Of a stretch of DNA of 64,000 nt, positions 49,251 to 57,520 are shown piece after piece. The stretch's first letter is position 1, and each line of letters starts with the position of its first letter. The DNA comes from Streptomyces sp. M41(2017) (GTDB taxonomy: Bacteria; Actinomycetota; Actinomycetes; Streptomycetales; Streptomycetaceae). Below the pieces are notes generated by a model. That model was given only the letters and a program-made list of their open reading frames with translations. It was not told where the DNA came from and ran no database searches. A program made the translations under genes and the position numbers. The stretch lies in the NCBI RefSeq assembly GCF_002078175.1, contig NZ_MWFK01000002.1, positions 62,001-126,000 on the forward strand, in the 5' to 3' direction.

Positions 49251-50183
49251 ATGGAACGTCAGGCCGTTCGGACCGCGGGGTCGCACGGCGGCCCGGCCAC
49301 CGCTCTCACGCAGGGCGCGCCGCAGCAGCCGCGCACGGTGGCGGCCGGGGCGCGCCGGGGTCAGGTGCTGACGACCCGGGTGGGTCTGCAGATGCCGGAG
49401 CTGATGGCGTACGACGAGTGGGAGCGGGCCGGGCGTCAGCTCGCCGATGTCCTCGACTCCTCGTCGTGGTGGCTGGGCGACTGGCTGGTCTACGGCAAGG
49501 ACCACTACACCGACCGCTACCAGCGCGGGATACGCGCGGTGGGGCTCTCCTACCAGACGCTGCGCAACTACGCCTGGGTGTCGCGGCGTTTTCCGCTCGC
49601 CCGGCGCCGGGCCGGCCTGAGTTTCCAGCACCATGCCGAGCTGGCGTCGATGCCGGCCGAGGAGCAGGAGCGGTGGCTGGAGCGGGCCGAGCGGCAGCGG
49701 TGGACGACCAAGCAGCTGCGCAGTGCGCTGCGTGCCGCGCGCCGCAGCGAGCAGCAGCAGCCGGCCGTGGCGCAGGCGGAGGAGGCCGCTCAGCGTCTGG
49801 ATCTGCCCGGCAGCCGTCTGCAGTGGTGGCACCGGGCGGCGGAGCAGCTGGGTGTCGATTTCGAGCAGTGGGTGACGGCGACACTGGACAGCGCGGCCGC
49901 GACCGCGCTGCGGGACCCGGACGCACCCGTCGACCACGCAGAGCACCCGCAGGACCCGCAGCACGCCCAGGACCCGCAGGACGCGTCGGAAGGGCAGGGC
50001 GGGCCTGTGGGGGGCCGGGAGGCGGTGTCCGGGGTCCGGGGTGTCGCGGCACGCGGCGCGGCAGCCGTCTCACCGGCTGCGGCGCGGGGTGGGGCGCCGG
50101 CTGTGGGCAGGGGTGAGGGCCGGGACGGTGCGGCCGGTGGCGGCAGGGCGGTGCGGGTGCGGGCGGTGGCCGTCAGCGCCTGA
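49251..50183 (+). CDS. Second LmbU-type transcriptional regulator
   Basis: A 310-residue paralogue of the regulator at 40.7 kb. Shared core: SSSWWLGDWLVYGK, YQRGIRAVGLSYQTLRNYAWVSRRF, LSFQHHAELASMPAEEQERWL. The C-terminal part differs: a Gln/Ala-rich linker, a short domain (WWHRAAEQLGVDFEQWVTA), then repeats of Asp-Pro-Gln-His and a Gly/Arg-rich tail. ATG 49251 follows a GGAGG site; an ATG one codon earlier is possible. Its gene ends 42 bp before the convergent end of the KtzT-like gene. Having two family members in one cluster suggests distinct targets or a heteromeric regulator. Confidence 0.85.
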   Translation: MERQAVRTAGSHGGPATALTQGAPQQPRTVAAGARRGQVLTTRVGLQMPELMAYDEWERAGRQLADVLDSSSWWLGDWLVYGKDHYTDRYQRGIRAVGLSYQTLRNYAWVSRRFPLARRRAGLSFQHHAELASMPAEEQERWLERAERQRWTTKQLRSALRAARRSEQQQPAVAQAEEAAQRLDLPGSRLQWWHRAAEQLGVDFEQWVTATLDSAAATALRDPDAPVDHAEHPQDPQHAQDPQDASEGQGGPVGGREAVSGVRGVAARGAAAVSPAAARGGAPAVGRGEGRDGAAGGGRAVRVRAVAVSA

Positions 50184-50225
50184 CATCCGGCGCCGCGGCC
50201 CCCGCCCCCCCCCGCCTGGTGTCGT

Positions 50226-50870
50226 TCAGGGAAGCCGGCTCATCAGGCCGGCCGTCTCGCGCTTGTAGGTGCAGGCGCTCTGCCCGAACGACTCCCGGAC
50301 CCGCTCGCGGACTTCGCCGGGCTGCTCCTGGCTGAGCTTGAACATGCCCTCGGCCCCGGTCACGGTGAAGCGGAACGCTCCCACGGCAGGCGCGATCTTG
50401 CGGAAGTAGCCGAGGGAGGCGGTCATGTCCCAGCCGTCGCCGAACCGTCCCTCGAAGGCGCGGACGGTGGACTCCACGACGCCCAGGGTCTCCTGCACCG
50501 AGTCGATCTTCTCCACCACGCCCCGCACGTGGACGGCGGTGAAGTTCCACGTCGGGGCGGCCGGGGTCACCTCGTAGACGGTGGGTGAGACGTAGGAGTG
50601 CGGGCCGGTGAACGTCAGCAGCAGGACGCTGCCCGACTCCAGTGCCGCCCAGTGGGGGTTCGCCCGGTTCATGTGTCCCAGGAGGGTGGCGCCGGGCAGT
50701 TCGCCCGTCCACTCCCCCGAGGTGTCGGGGTCGAAGATGACCGGCAGGTGGGTGGCGAACGGGCCGTCCTCGGGGCGGCCGTTGGCGGCCGCGAGGGCCA
50801 GGGGATTGGCGCGGATCAGGTCCACCATCCACGAACTGTCCGGTTCACGGTAGGAGCTGGGCACGAACAT
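50226..50870 (-). CDS. ktzT: KtzT-like piperazate synthase
   Basis: A 214-residue protein of the PaiB/FMN-binding-like family. It starts MFVPSSYREPDSSWMVDLIR and contains LLGHMNRANPHW, YVSPTVYE and TWNFTAVHVRG, the family signature. Members beside an ornithine N-hydroxylase are heme-dependent piperazate synthases that close the N-N bond of N5-hydroxyornithine to give L-piperazic acid. PaiB-type regulators share the fold, but the divergent KtzI homologue and the three Piz codes in the NRPSs make the synthase assignment strong. Ribosome site AAAGGGTGA. Product: free L-Piz for the NRPS. Confidence 0.9.
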   Translation of the reverse strand: MFVPSSYREPDSSWMVDLIRANPLALAAANGRPEDGPFATHLPVIFDPDTSGEWTGELPGATLLGHMNRANPHWAALESGSVLLLTFTGPHSYVSPTVYEVTPAAPTWNFTAVHVRGVVEKIDSVQETLGVVESTVRAFEGRFGDGWDMTASLGYFRKIAPAVGAFRFTVTGAEGMFKLSQEQPGEVRERVRESFGQSACTYKRETAGLMSRLP

Positions 50871-51044
50871 GCGGATTCACCCTTTCGGAAAATGGCTCGG
50901 AGCATGACGGTGGATCGACGAGCGGTTTCGGTTCGGGGCGTGGCCGATCGCGGATCGGATCGCACGCGGGTCCGGTATTGCTCCGGGCATCTCGCCGTCG
51001 GCGGTGCCGCGCGGAGTTCTGGAAATGTGCGCCGACCATATCGC

Positions 51045-51062
51045 CGTCCCGCCGGCAGGACA
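51045..51062. promoter_or_regulatory. 18-bp palindromic operator candidate, site 6
   Basis: CGTCCCGCCGGCAGGACA. It lies midway between the KtzT-like and KtzI-like starts, about 150-175 bp from each. Confidence 0.7.
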
Positions 51063-51104
51063 ACGCTTTCCGGATGCCGGGCACTTCGAGAACTTCTCGA
51101 ACGG

Positions 51105-51134
51105 TCTTCATGCCATCTTCAAGTTGCCTTTGAG
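51105..51134 (+). promoter_or_regulatory. 11-bp-spaced direct repeats upstream of ktzI, SARP-like
   Basis: TCTTCATG (51105), TCTTCAAG (51116) and the weaker CCTTTGAG (51127) are spaced exactly 11 bp apart, the geometry of SARP activator sites. The segment TTCATGCCATCTTCAAG recurs with two changes upstream of the acetylglutamate kinase (53105-53121). No SARP gene is in the window. Confidence 0.45.
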
Positions 51135-51213
51135 AGGCTCTCCACAGCAACACTGCAGAACGGTCTCTCGGGCCACCGGCCGAGTTTTCCAGACGCAAGC
51201 GGGAGAGTTTTCT

Positions 51214-52566
51214 ATGGGCATAACGGGCAGGCGCAGCCAGGAGATCTACGACGTGGTCGGTATCGGGTTCGGCCCGTCCAACCTGTCGCTCGCGATCGCC
51301 TTGGAGGAGCACGGGGCGAGCGCTCCGGAGCATCCGGTCACGTCCCATTTCTTCGAGCGGCAGCCTTCGTTCGGCTGGCACCGGAACATGCTGCTGCCGT
51401 CGACGACCATGCAGATCTCCTTCCTCAAGGACCTGGCGACCTTCAGGAATCCGATGTCCCGGTTCAGTTTCATCTCGTATCTGCACGCCGCGAACCGGCT
51501 GGTGCAGTTCGTGAACAACCAGGACTTCTTCCCGACCCGCCAGGAGTTCCACCAGTACCTGGAGTGGGCGGCCGCGAGCCTGGGCGACCGGGTCACCTAC
51601 GGCGCCGAGGTCACCGCGATCCGGCCAGGCACCGAGGGCGGGGTGGCCCGTCCCGACCTCGTCGAGGTCGAGGTCCGCGCGGGTGACGGCACCCTCAGCC
51701 GGGTGACCGCCCGCAACGTGGCCATCTCCACGGGCCTGGTGCCGCGGCTGCCGGAGGGGGTGAGCGCGGACGAACGGGTGTGGCACAGCTCGCAGTTCCT
51801 GGGCCGCTTCAACGAACAGGACCCGGCCGGCCTCAAGAGCGTGGCGGTGGTCGGCGCCGGGCAGAGCGCGGCCGAGATCACCCGGTTCCTCCACGACGCG
51901 CTGCCGGACGCCCAGGTCAGCGCGGTCATCCCCTCCTACGGCTACTCCGTCGCCGACGACACCCCCTTCGCCAACCAGGTCTTCGACCCCGGCGCGGTCG
52001 ACGAGTACTACTTCGGCAACGAGCGGGCCCAGGACGCGTTCTGGCGCTACCACCGCAACACCAACTACTCGGTGGTCGACGCCGACGTCATCCAGTCCCT
52101 CTACCAGCGGCTGTACGACGAGCAGGTGCGCGGCAGCCGGCGGCTGCACTTCCGCAACCTGACCCGGGTCGCGGAGGTCAAGCGGGCCGGGAACGAGACG
52201 CGGGTGCTGCTGCGGTCGCTGCTGGACGACTCGACGGAGGAACTGGCCGTCGACGCGCTGGTGTTCGCCACCGGCTACGACGGCCTGGACCCGGCCCGGC
52301 TGCTCGGCGACTTCGACCGGCACTTCCAGCGGGACGCGGCCGGCCGCCACCGGGTGGAGCGCGACTACCGCCTGGTGCCCGCGTCGGATCTGACCTGCGG
52401 TATCTATCTGCAGGGCGGCACCGAGCACAGTCACGGCCTGTCGTCGGCGCTGCTGTCGAACATCGCCGTGCGCAGCGGTGAGATCGCCGACTCGATCGTA
52501 CTGGGGCGCACCGAGCGGGAGTTGGAGCAGGGCTGCCCGGTGCAGGCCGAACCCTCCGCCGTCTGA
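51214..52566 (+). CDS. ktzI: KtzI-like L-ornithine N5-monooxygenase
   Basis: A 450-residue flavin N-hydroxylase. Motifs: FAD-binding VGIGFGPSNLSLAIAL (the family's GxGxxN form), NADPH-binding VAVVGAGQSAAE, and FATGYDGL near the C-terminus. The family hydroxylates the side-chain amine of ornithine. Family members act in siderophore pathways and in piperazate pathways; the adjacent KtzT homologue points to piperazate. ATG 51214 is preceded by GGGAGAG. It is divergent from the KtzT-like gene with a shared palindrome, and upstream of the acetylglutamate kinase that would raise the ornithine supply. Confidence 0.94.
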   Translation: MGITGRRSQEIYDVVGIGFGPSNLSLAIALEEHGASAPEHPVTSHFFERQPSFGWHRNMLLPSTTMQISFLKDLATFRNPMSRFSFISYLHAANRLVQFVNNQDFFPTRQEFHQYLEWAAASLGDRVTYGAEVTAIRPGTEGGVARPDLVEVEVRAGDGTLSRVTARNVAISTGLVPRLPEGVSADERVWHSSQFLGRFNEQDPAGLKSVAVVGAGQSAAEITRFLHDALPDAQVSAVIPSYGYSVADDTPFANQVFDPGAVDEYYFGNERAQDAFWRYHRNTNYSVVDADVIQSLYQRLYDEQVRGSRRLHFRNLTRVAEVKRAGNETRVLLRSLLDDSTEELAVDALVFATGYDGLDPARLLGDFDRHFQRDAAGRHRVERDYRLVPASDLTCGIYLQGGTEHSHGLSSALLSNIAVRSGEIADSIVLGRTERELEQGCPVQAEPSAV

Positions 52567-52668
52567 TCCGCGCCCTCCCCCGGGCGGGTGCCGCCCGGTC
52601 CCCCGGTGCCGCCCCGTCGGCACCGGGGACCCAGAGCGGAACGCGAGCAGGCCGCGAGCGGCCGCCCA

Positions 52669-52710
52669 CGGTGTTCGGCTCGCGGTGTTCGGCTTGCGGT
52701 GTTCGGGTAC
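52669..52710. repeat. Three tandem 14-bp repeats
   Basis: CGGTGTTCGGCTCG, CGGTGTTCGGCTTG and CGGTGTTCGGGTAC are head to tail with no spacer. They lie about 100 bp after the ktzI stop. No function is evident. Confidence 0.7.
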
Positions 52711-52914
52711 GGCGGTTTCTCCGTGCACGGCGTCCGCGGGCTCCCCGGAACGCCCGCGCTCGGACCGTTTCCCGAGGGAACGGCGAGCGGAATTCAAGCG
52801 GAACGCGAGCGCCCCGCGAGGGATATTCGAGCGATCCGTTGCTCCGGTTCACCGGACCGAAAGAGGGATGCTGTGGGAACTATTCCGCCTATGCTCGCGG
52901 CTGATACCGGATGC

Positions 52915-52932
52915 TGTCCTGTCGGCAGGACG
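52915..52932. promoter_or_regulatory. 18-bp palindromic operator candidate, site 7
   Basis: TGTCCTGTCGGCAGGACG. It lies upstream of the leader ORF and acetylglutamate kinase, about 255 bp before the leader start. Confidence 0.65.
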
Positions 52933-53188
52933 TGAGTGCCCTGGGCGGCGGCATGCGGAAAAGAGCGAAGAAGCCGCCCGTGTGCGGGTGCCGGCGGGAA
53001 TCGGCTTCCGCCGGTCCGTGTGCGGCGCGATGATGGCGGCGCGTTCGGCGGGCGGGGCCTTTAGGTGTTCACCTTCCCAACGGGGCGCCGCACGGCCAAG
53101 TCCTTTCGTGCCGTCTTCAAGCGCATGTCCACCGGTCTGCGGAGCCCGCCCCCGCGGCCCGGGGCCCTTTACCGAAGGAGTCGTGCCT

Positions 53189-53245
53189 ATGCGTGCCAAC
53201 CGCCCCGCCGGCGGCCCCACCCCTCGGCGTGCGAGGTTCTCGTGA
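53189..53245 (+). CDS. Arg-rich leader peptide ORF upstream of acetylglutamate kinase
   Basis: An 18-codon ORF, MRANRPAGGPTPRRARFS, with five Arg residues. It has the best ribosome site in the region (GAAGGAG, 8 bp before the ATG). Its TGA overlaps the GTG start of the kinase gene, so translation of the kinase is probably coupled to it. A short Arg-rich peptide before an arginine/ornithine-pathway enzyme suggests a leader that senses charged Arg-tRNA. It could also be only a device for coupled initiation. Alternatively the kinase itself might be extended at the N-terminus in another frame. Confidence 0.5.
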   Translation: MRANRPAGGPTPRRARFS

Positions 53246-54150
53246 CCGTCAGCGTGCATCCCGCCCAGGCGATGGCCTCGGCGGTCGGGGAGGCCCTGCC
53301 GTGGCTGGCCCGCCACCAGGGCCGCACGATCGTCATCAAACTCGGCGGCCATGCCATGGTCGACGCCGGCCTCACGGCGGCCTTCGCCCGCGACGTCGTC
53401 TTCCTGCGCTACGCCGGCCTGCGGCCCGTGGTGGTGCACGGCGGAGGCCCCCAGATCGACGCCGAGCTCGCGCGGCGCGGCCTGCAGCGCGAGTTCAGGG
53501 CCGGGCTGCGGGTCACCTCACCGCCCGCGATGGAGGTGGTGCGGATGGTCCTCGCCGGTCAGGTGCAGCGCGAACTGGTCGGTCTGATCAACCGGTTCGG
53601 GCCGCTGGCCGTCGGCATGACCGGCGAGGACGGCGACACCCTCACCTCGGTGCGGCACGTGCCGTGGATCGAGGGGGAACCGGTGGACATCGGCAGGGTC
53701 GGTGACATCACGGGGGTGAACACCGGGGTCATCGAGGGCCTGTTGGCCAACGGCCGGATCCCGGTCGTCTCACCGCTGGCCCGCAGCACCGAGGACGGCC
53801 TGGTCCACAACGTCAACGCCGACACCGTCGCCGCCGCCCTGGCGCGGGCGCTTCGGGCGCACGCGCTCGTCATGCTGACGGACGTCGCGGGCCTGTACGC
53901 GGGCTGGCCGCACAGCGACGAGGTCATCGAGCAGCTGACGGCCGGCGAGCTGGAGAAGCTCCTGCCCGAACTGAGCGAGGGCATGGTGCCCAAGATGACC
54001 GGCTGTCTGGACGCCGTGCGCGGCGGGGTGGGCGCGGCCCGGGTGATCGACGGACGGGTCCCGCACGCGGTGCTCCTGCAGATGTTCGCCGGACACCGGG
54101 CGGGCACGCTCATCGTGGCGGACCCGCACGAGAGTGAGCCCCGTCCGTGA
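53242..54150 (+). CDS. argB: Acetylglutamate kinase (pathway copy)
   Basis: A 302-residue amino acid kinase. Motifs: IVIKLGGHAMVD (phosphate binding), VVVHGGGPQID, VGMTGEDGDTL, VNADTVAAALA and the C-terminal MVPKMTGCLDAVRGGV. It phosphorylates N-acetylglutamate, the controlled step in ornithine/arginine synthesis. Its place beside the ornithine N-hydroxylase suggests a dedicated, possibly less feedback-sensitive copy feeding piperazate formation. GTG 53242 gives the normal family length and overlaps the stop of the small Arg-rich ORF. Its own stop overlaps the next start by GTGA. Confidence 0.92.
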   Translation: MTVSVHPAQAMASAVGEALPWLARHQGRTIVIKLGGHAMVDAGLTAAFARDVVFLRYAGLRPVVVHGGGPQIDAELARRGLQREFRAGLRVTSPPAMEVVRMVLAGQVQRELVGLINRFGPLAVGMTGEDGDTLTSVRHVPWIEGEPVDIGRVGDITGVNTGVIEGLLANGRIPVVSPLARSTEDGLVHNVNADTVAAALARALRAHALVMLTDVAGLYAGWPHSDEVIEQLTAGELEKLLPELSEGMVPKMTGCLDAVRGGVGAARVIDGRVPHAVLLQMFAGHRAGTLIVADPHESEPRP

Positions 54151-55025
54151 ACCACCGACCACGTGAGCCACACCAACAGCAGCGGTGCGGGCGGGTCGCC
54201 CGGGCCAGTGGGCCCGTCGGCGGCGCGGACGGCACCACGCGAGCGAAGGCGAGGGCCGTGCCCGTGACCGACACCCCCTGGGCTCCCGGCCCGGCCGGCA
54301 CTCACCTGCACGCCCTGCCCTCCCCCGCACCCGCACCCCGCCCTGCCGACCTGCCGCGGCAGGGCCATGACGTGCGTCTGGTGGCCGGGGCGGATCTCAC
54401 GCCGCGGCGGGCCGCCGAACTGGCCGTCGCCGCCGAGAGCGCCGGCGGCCAGGCCCGCGAACTGGCGCGCCGCCTGGCCCTCTCCCTGTCCCCCGAGGCC
54501 CGCGGGATCCTGCTGAGGGCCCTCATCGAAGCCGACTCCTACGATGTGGACGACGCCGACGTGTACGGGTACGACGTCGGGGTGTACGAGGTCGACGGTG
54601 AGGACGGGTACGACGGCAGGCCGTACGGCAGTAGCGTGTACGCCAGTGGGAGTGGGCCGCTTGCCCAGGTGTCCGGAACGGCGGCTGCTTCTTCTTCCGC
54701 CGGGCTGCGTCTCGTGCCCGCGGAGCGCGGGGCGGGCAGGGTGAGCGGGCGCGTCGGGGGTGGGGCGCCGGCGGGGGTGGTGCGGCTGCGGTTCGCGGAC
54801 GTGGTGGCGCTCGATCGTGCGGGGGCCGCCTTCGGCGCGGGGCCGGGCGGGGGCGCTGTCAGCGATCCTGCGACGCTGACCCTGCAGATCCCCGGCGAGG
54901 CGGGCACCGAGATGCTGCGGGCGGTGCTCGAGGTGCTGGACGCGGCGGCGCTCACGGCCGAGTCGCTGACGGTGCACTCGCACGAACTCGACGACGTGTT
55001 CTCCGCGTTGACCGGCCTGCCCTAG
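54147..55025 (+). CDS. Unknown protein with a DrrA-like C-terminal (DUF4162) segment
   Basis: A 292-residue protein starting at a GTG that overlaps the kinase stop; a GTG at 54264 is an alternative. The C-terminal 90 residues (VVRLRFADVVALDRAG, TLTLQIPGEAGTEML, HSHELDDVFSALTGLP) resemble the regulatory tail of DrrA-type antibiotic-exporter ATPases, which usually ends LDDVFLALTG. The ATP-binding cassette itself is absent. The middle is a Tyr/Asp-rich stretch (YDVDDADVYGYDVGVY). No permease gene is nearby. It may be a stand-alone relic of an exporter or a protein with its own role. The coupling suggests co-expression with the kinase. Confidence 0.6.
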   Translation: MNHRPREPHQQQRCGRVARASGPVGGADGTTRAKARAVPVTDTPWAPGPAGTHLHALPSPAPAPRPADLPRQGHDVRLVAGADLTPRRAAELAVAAESAGGQARELARRLALSLSPEARGILLRALIEADSYDVDDADVYGYDVGVYEVDGEDGYDGRPYGSSVYASGSGPLAQVSGTAAASSSAGLRLVPAERGAGRVSGRVGGGAPAGVVRLRFADVVALDRAGAAFGAGPGGGAVSDPATLTLQIPGEAGTEMLRAVLEVLDAAALTAESLTVHSHELDDVFSALTGLP

Positions 55026-55212
55026 ACAGCTCTCTTCAGGGCCGGCCAGTCGCTCTTGCCGGACGTCGCCTGCGGGCTCGGTAAGGTGAACGGGTTTTTG
55101 AGGAAGTGCCTGTGCACCTGCGCTGTCCCAGGCACTGCCTTCGAGCGACGGGTCTTCAGCAGAGCCTTCACGGTCCACCCTCCAACATCGACGGCCCAGC
55201 ACGTCCCCCGGT

Positions 55213-55872
55213 GTGGACGGCCCGTCGCCTGCATGGATCCAGCCTGCCCGCTACCGTGGTGAGCGATCGGCCACCGATGAGGAGGTGGGCACAATCACCC
55301 TTCCCGCAGCACTTCGCCCCCGCCCCGGAAACCTGCGCGAGGTCGCCTCGCAGATCGAGAGCGCAACTGGACTGCGAGTGGAGATCATCGGAGGCAGTCT
55401 CGTGATGCCCCCCACGCCGCGCGGCAAGCACGCGGGTACTATCCGCCGCGTACGGGTCCAGATCGAACCCCTTCTACCAGCGAACCTGGCCCCGTACGAA
55501 ATGTCATCGGTTGCCATGCCGGAGGACCCCGACGACTACGCCACCCCGGACCTGGCAGTACTGCCCGTCGAGTGGGACGAAGACGACTCCTGGCTTGCCG
55601 ACCCCGGTGACGCTGCCCTGGTGGTCGAGGTGATCTCGCAGTCGGAGAAGGCGAAAGAAATCTCCGACAAGAACGGCTGGTACGCCCGCGCCGGGGCCAG
55701 CGTGCTCCTCGTCCTGGATCCTCGTACCGCTCGCTGGGTGCTGCACACACATCCGAAAGACGGCGAGTACCACGGCCGACTCGACGGTATTTATGGAGAG
55801 GACATCGAGCTGCCTGCTCCGCTACCGTCGCCGATCGACACCAGCGTGCTCCCGCGTTACGGCTCTTCCTAA
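55213..55872 (+). CDS. Uma2 family (DUF820) putative endonuclease
   Basis: A restriction-endonuclease-like protein of up to 219 residues. Core segments: YATPDLAVLPVEWDED, ALVVEVISQSEKAKEIS and KNGWYARAGASVLLVLDPRT, giving the PD...ExIS...K order of the family. The start is uncertain: GTG 55213 is the longest, and GTG 55285 (next to GATGAGGA) gives about 195 residues, the usual length. It is divergent in sequence from the other two Uma2 genes in the window. The function of the family is not established. Confidence 0.78.
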   Translation: MDGPSPAWIQPARYRGERSATDEEVGTITLPAALRPRPGNLREVASQIESATGLRVEIIGGSLVMPPTPRGKHAGTIRRVRVQIEPLLPANLAPYEMSSVAMPEDPDDYATPDLAVLPVEWDEDDSWLADPGDAALVVEVISQSEKAKEISDKNGWYARAGASVLLVLDPRTARWVLHTHPKDGEYHGRLDGIYGEDIELPAPLPSPIDTSVLPRYGSS

Positions 55873-56370
55873 GGTCTGCCCCGCATACACCGCGCCGGAT
55901 GCCCTGAGGACCGCTGGCTTCCTCCCCTTCATCTTCTCGGAGTTCGCCCCGAACAGGCAGCTCGACGGCACCGTGGGCCTCCCCCGCGGGTGGAATGGGT
56001 CGCTCGTGTCATGGAATGCGTGCGCGCCGGCCCGGGCGACACGAACTTCTCGAGGCTGATCGAGGGCGTCAGCGCCATCCGGGCCGAGTTGGACGACGAG
56101 GCCGAACCGATCCCGCGTGGGATGACTCAGGCAGGCGCGGCACAACGGCCAAGACCATCAGCGCGTGGACTGTGCCGGGGGTGCCGCCGGCCCGTTCCCT
56201 CAGGATTCACCCGCCACAATCTTCGTTGTGCCGTGCGCGAGGGTTCTCTGTCCAACTTCGCCCACGGCTGATGCTGCTACTGATAGCGTTCTACGCGATG
56301 TAGGTACCCGGCATGTTCGCTCTGACCTGCAATGATTGAGCCCTGGGTACCTTGGCGGTACTGTGACCGC
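55873..56370. other. 498-bp stretch without a supported gene
   Basis: No convincing complete frame. A short protein-like stretch at about 55990-56130 (encoding CVRAGPGDTNFSRLIEGVSA) may be a decayed gene fragment. The promoter of the antitoxin at 56371 must be in the last part; no strong dyad is visible there. Confidence 0.4.
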
Positions 56371-56622
56371 ATGGCAGCACTCAACGTGGACTTCTCTGAA
56401 GCAGAGCTCGATGACCTCCGGGACGCGGCCCGCGAGCAGGGCATGACGCTGAAAGCCTTCGTGAAGTCCTCGACGACCGACGCGATCGCCCATCAGCGGA
56501 GCCTGAAGAAGGCAGCGACTGAGTTCCAGCGCGCCTTCGCGGACCCCTCGCTGGCCGAAGCTATCGAAGCGGCCGGCATCGACGACGGTCCGATGGCGAG
56601 CAAGACGGGTAGGGCAGCCTGA
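56371..56622 (+). CDS. Antitoxin of a Fic/Doc-type pair
   Basis: An 83-residue protein starting MAALNVDFSEAELDDLRDAA, with a ribbon-helix-helix-like N-terminus (REQGMTLKAFVKSSTTDAI) and an acidic C-terminal tail (EAIEAAGIDDGPM). It lies 4 bp before the toxin gene on the same strand. It is expected to neutralise the downstream protein and repress the operon. The assignment is from N-terminal pattern and gene pairing. Confidence 0.75.
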   Translation: MAALNVDFSEAELDDLRDAAREQGMTLKAFVKSSTTDAIAHQRSLKKAATEFQRAFADPSLAEAIEAAGIDDGPMASKTGRAA

Positions 56623-56626
56623 AGCA

Positions 56627-57004
56627 ATGGCGCCTTCCTTGCACATCGACGTGCGCTGGCTCCTGCAGCAGCACGAGACGGCCCTTCCCGACCAGCCTCA
56701 CATCAGTGACTTCTCAGCCCTGGTCGCGGCCGTCGCGCGCCATCGCGTCGATCCGCCCCGCCTGGGCGTCGACCCGGATGCTTCCTGGCGTGCCGCGGCG
56801 CTCCTGCACACCCTGCTCCTGCTCAGACCCTTGCCGTCCCTCAACGTCCGGTTCGCGTGTGCCACCGTCATCGCCTACATGCATGCCAGCGACGAGGGCC
56901 TCGACGTTCCGTACGGCGAGCTGGTCGAAATGTGCAAGGACCTCTTGGCAGGCAAGGACAGCGTCTTCGGCGCCGCCGACCGGATCCGTTCCTGGCGCAT
57001 CTGA
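56627..57004 (+). CDS. Fic/Doc-like toxin with degenerate active-site motif
   Basis: A 125-residue protein similar in size and helices to Doc-type toxins (HIDVRWLLQQHE at the start; FACATVIAYMHASDEGLDVPYGELV later). The Fic motif HPFxxGN(G/K)R appears as RPLPSLNVR: Asn and Arg remain, but the catalytic His is Arg and the Gly is lost. AMP/phosphate transfer may therefore be impaired. It is paired with the upstream antitoxin. It could be a toxin with altered chemistry or a decaying one. Confidence 0.65.
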   Translation: MAPSLHIDVRWLLQQHETALPDQPHISDFSALVAAVARHRVDPPRLGVDPDASWRAAALLHTLLLLRPLPSLNVRFACATVIAYMHASDEGLDVPYGELVEMCKDLLAGKDSVFGAADRIRSWRI

Positions 57005-57520
57005 CAGCGCCCGCACCATCCACGGCGGAGGCCGTCCCGGGCGTCAGCTCGCGAGTGCGGCTTGCTTGCCCGCACCAGCCATGAGACTCACTGGGGGCAT
57101 CGTCTCGGCTGAGGAGACAGGCGATGCCGACACCGTGCGAGACCCTTGCAGAGCAAGACTGTCTTCCTCGGCGTGCGCCAGTGCGAGGTGGTCAGCAGGC
57201 GTGGGCACGAGGACGGCCTCTCAGGATGGTCGAAGCCGTTATCGGGCACGCCTCCTGCAAGCCGTCGGCCGCACGCGCGCCCGCTCCTACGCGGCCGGCC
57301 CGCAATTCCCCCGGGATGCCCTTGATGCTGCACAGACGCCGATGGCTCTCAGCAATCCCTACCAGCGGTCGCCCGGCACCTGAGCACACCACCCCGCACA
57401 CCGGCGCCAGCCCTGGGCAGCTGCGGCCTGTGGGGCGCACGTCTGGCGAATGCGCTCAGTCTCCAAGCCCAGACGGCTCGCGCGGGAGCTCTCGCTGAAC
57501 CGATGAAACATCGAGACAGC

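Larger units (their letters stand above)
50871..51213. promoter_or_regulatory. Divergent promoter region of the piperazate genes
   Basis: 343 bp between the KtzT-like and KtzI-like genes. It contains palindrome site 6 (51045-51062), a perfect 17-bp dyad TTCGAGAACTTCTCGAA (51085-51101), and direct repeats spaced 11 bp (51105-51134). This density suggests more than one regulator. Confidence 0.6.
52567..53188. other. 622-bp non-coding region with repeats and operator before the kinase
   Basis: No supported gene. It holds a 24-bp imperfect direct repeat (52635 and 52797, both starting AGCGGAACGCGAGC), three tandem 14-bp units (52669-52710), palindrome site 7 (52915-52932) and a TCTTCAAG element (53114-53121). 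The direct repeats may be remnants of slippage. Confidence 0.55.

Noticed and set aside
51214..52566. Siderophore biosynthesis locus based on the ornithine N-hydroxylase
   Set aside because: No siderophore synthetase, formyltransferase or uptake genes nearby; the adjacent KtzT homologue and the Piz codes explain it better.
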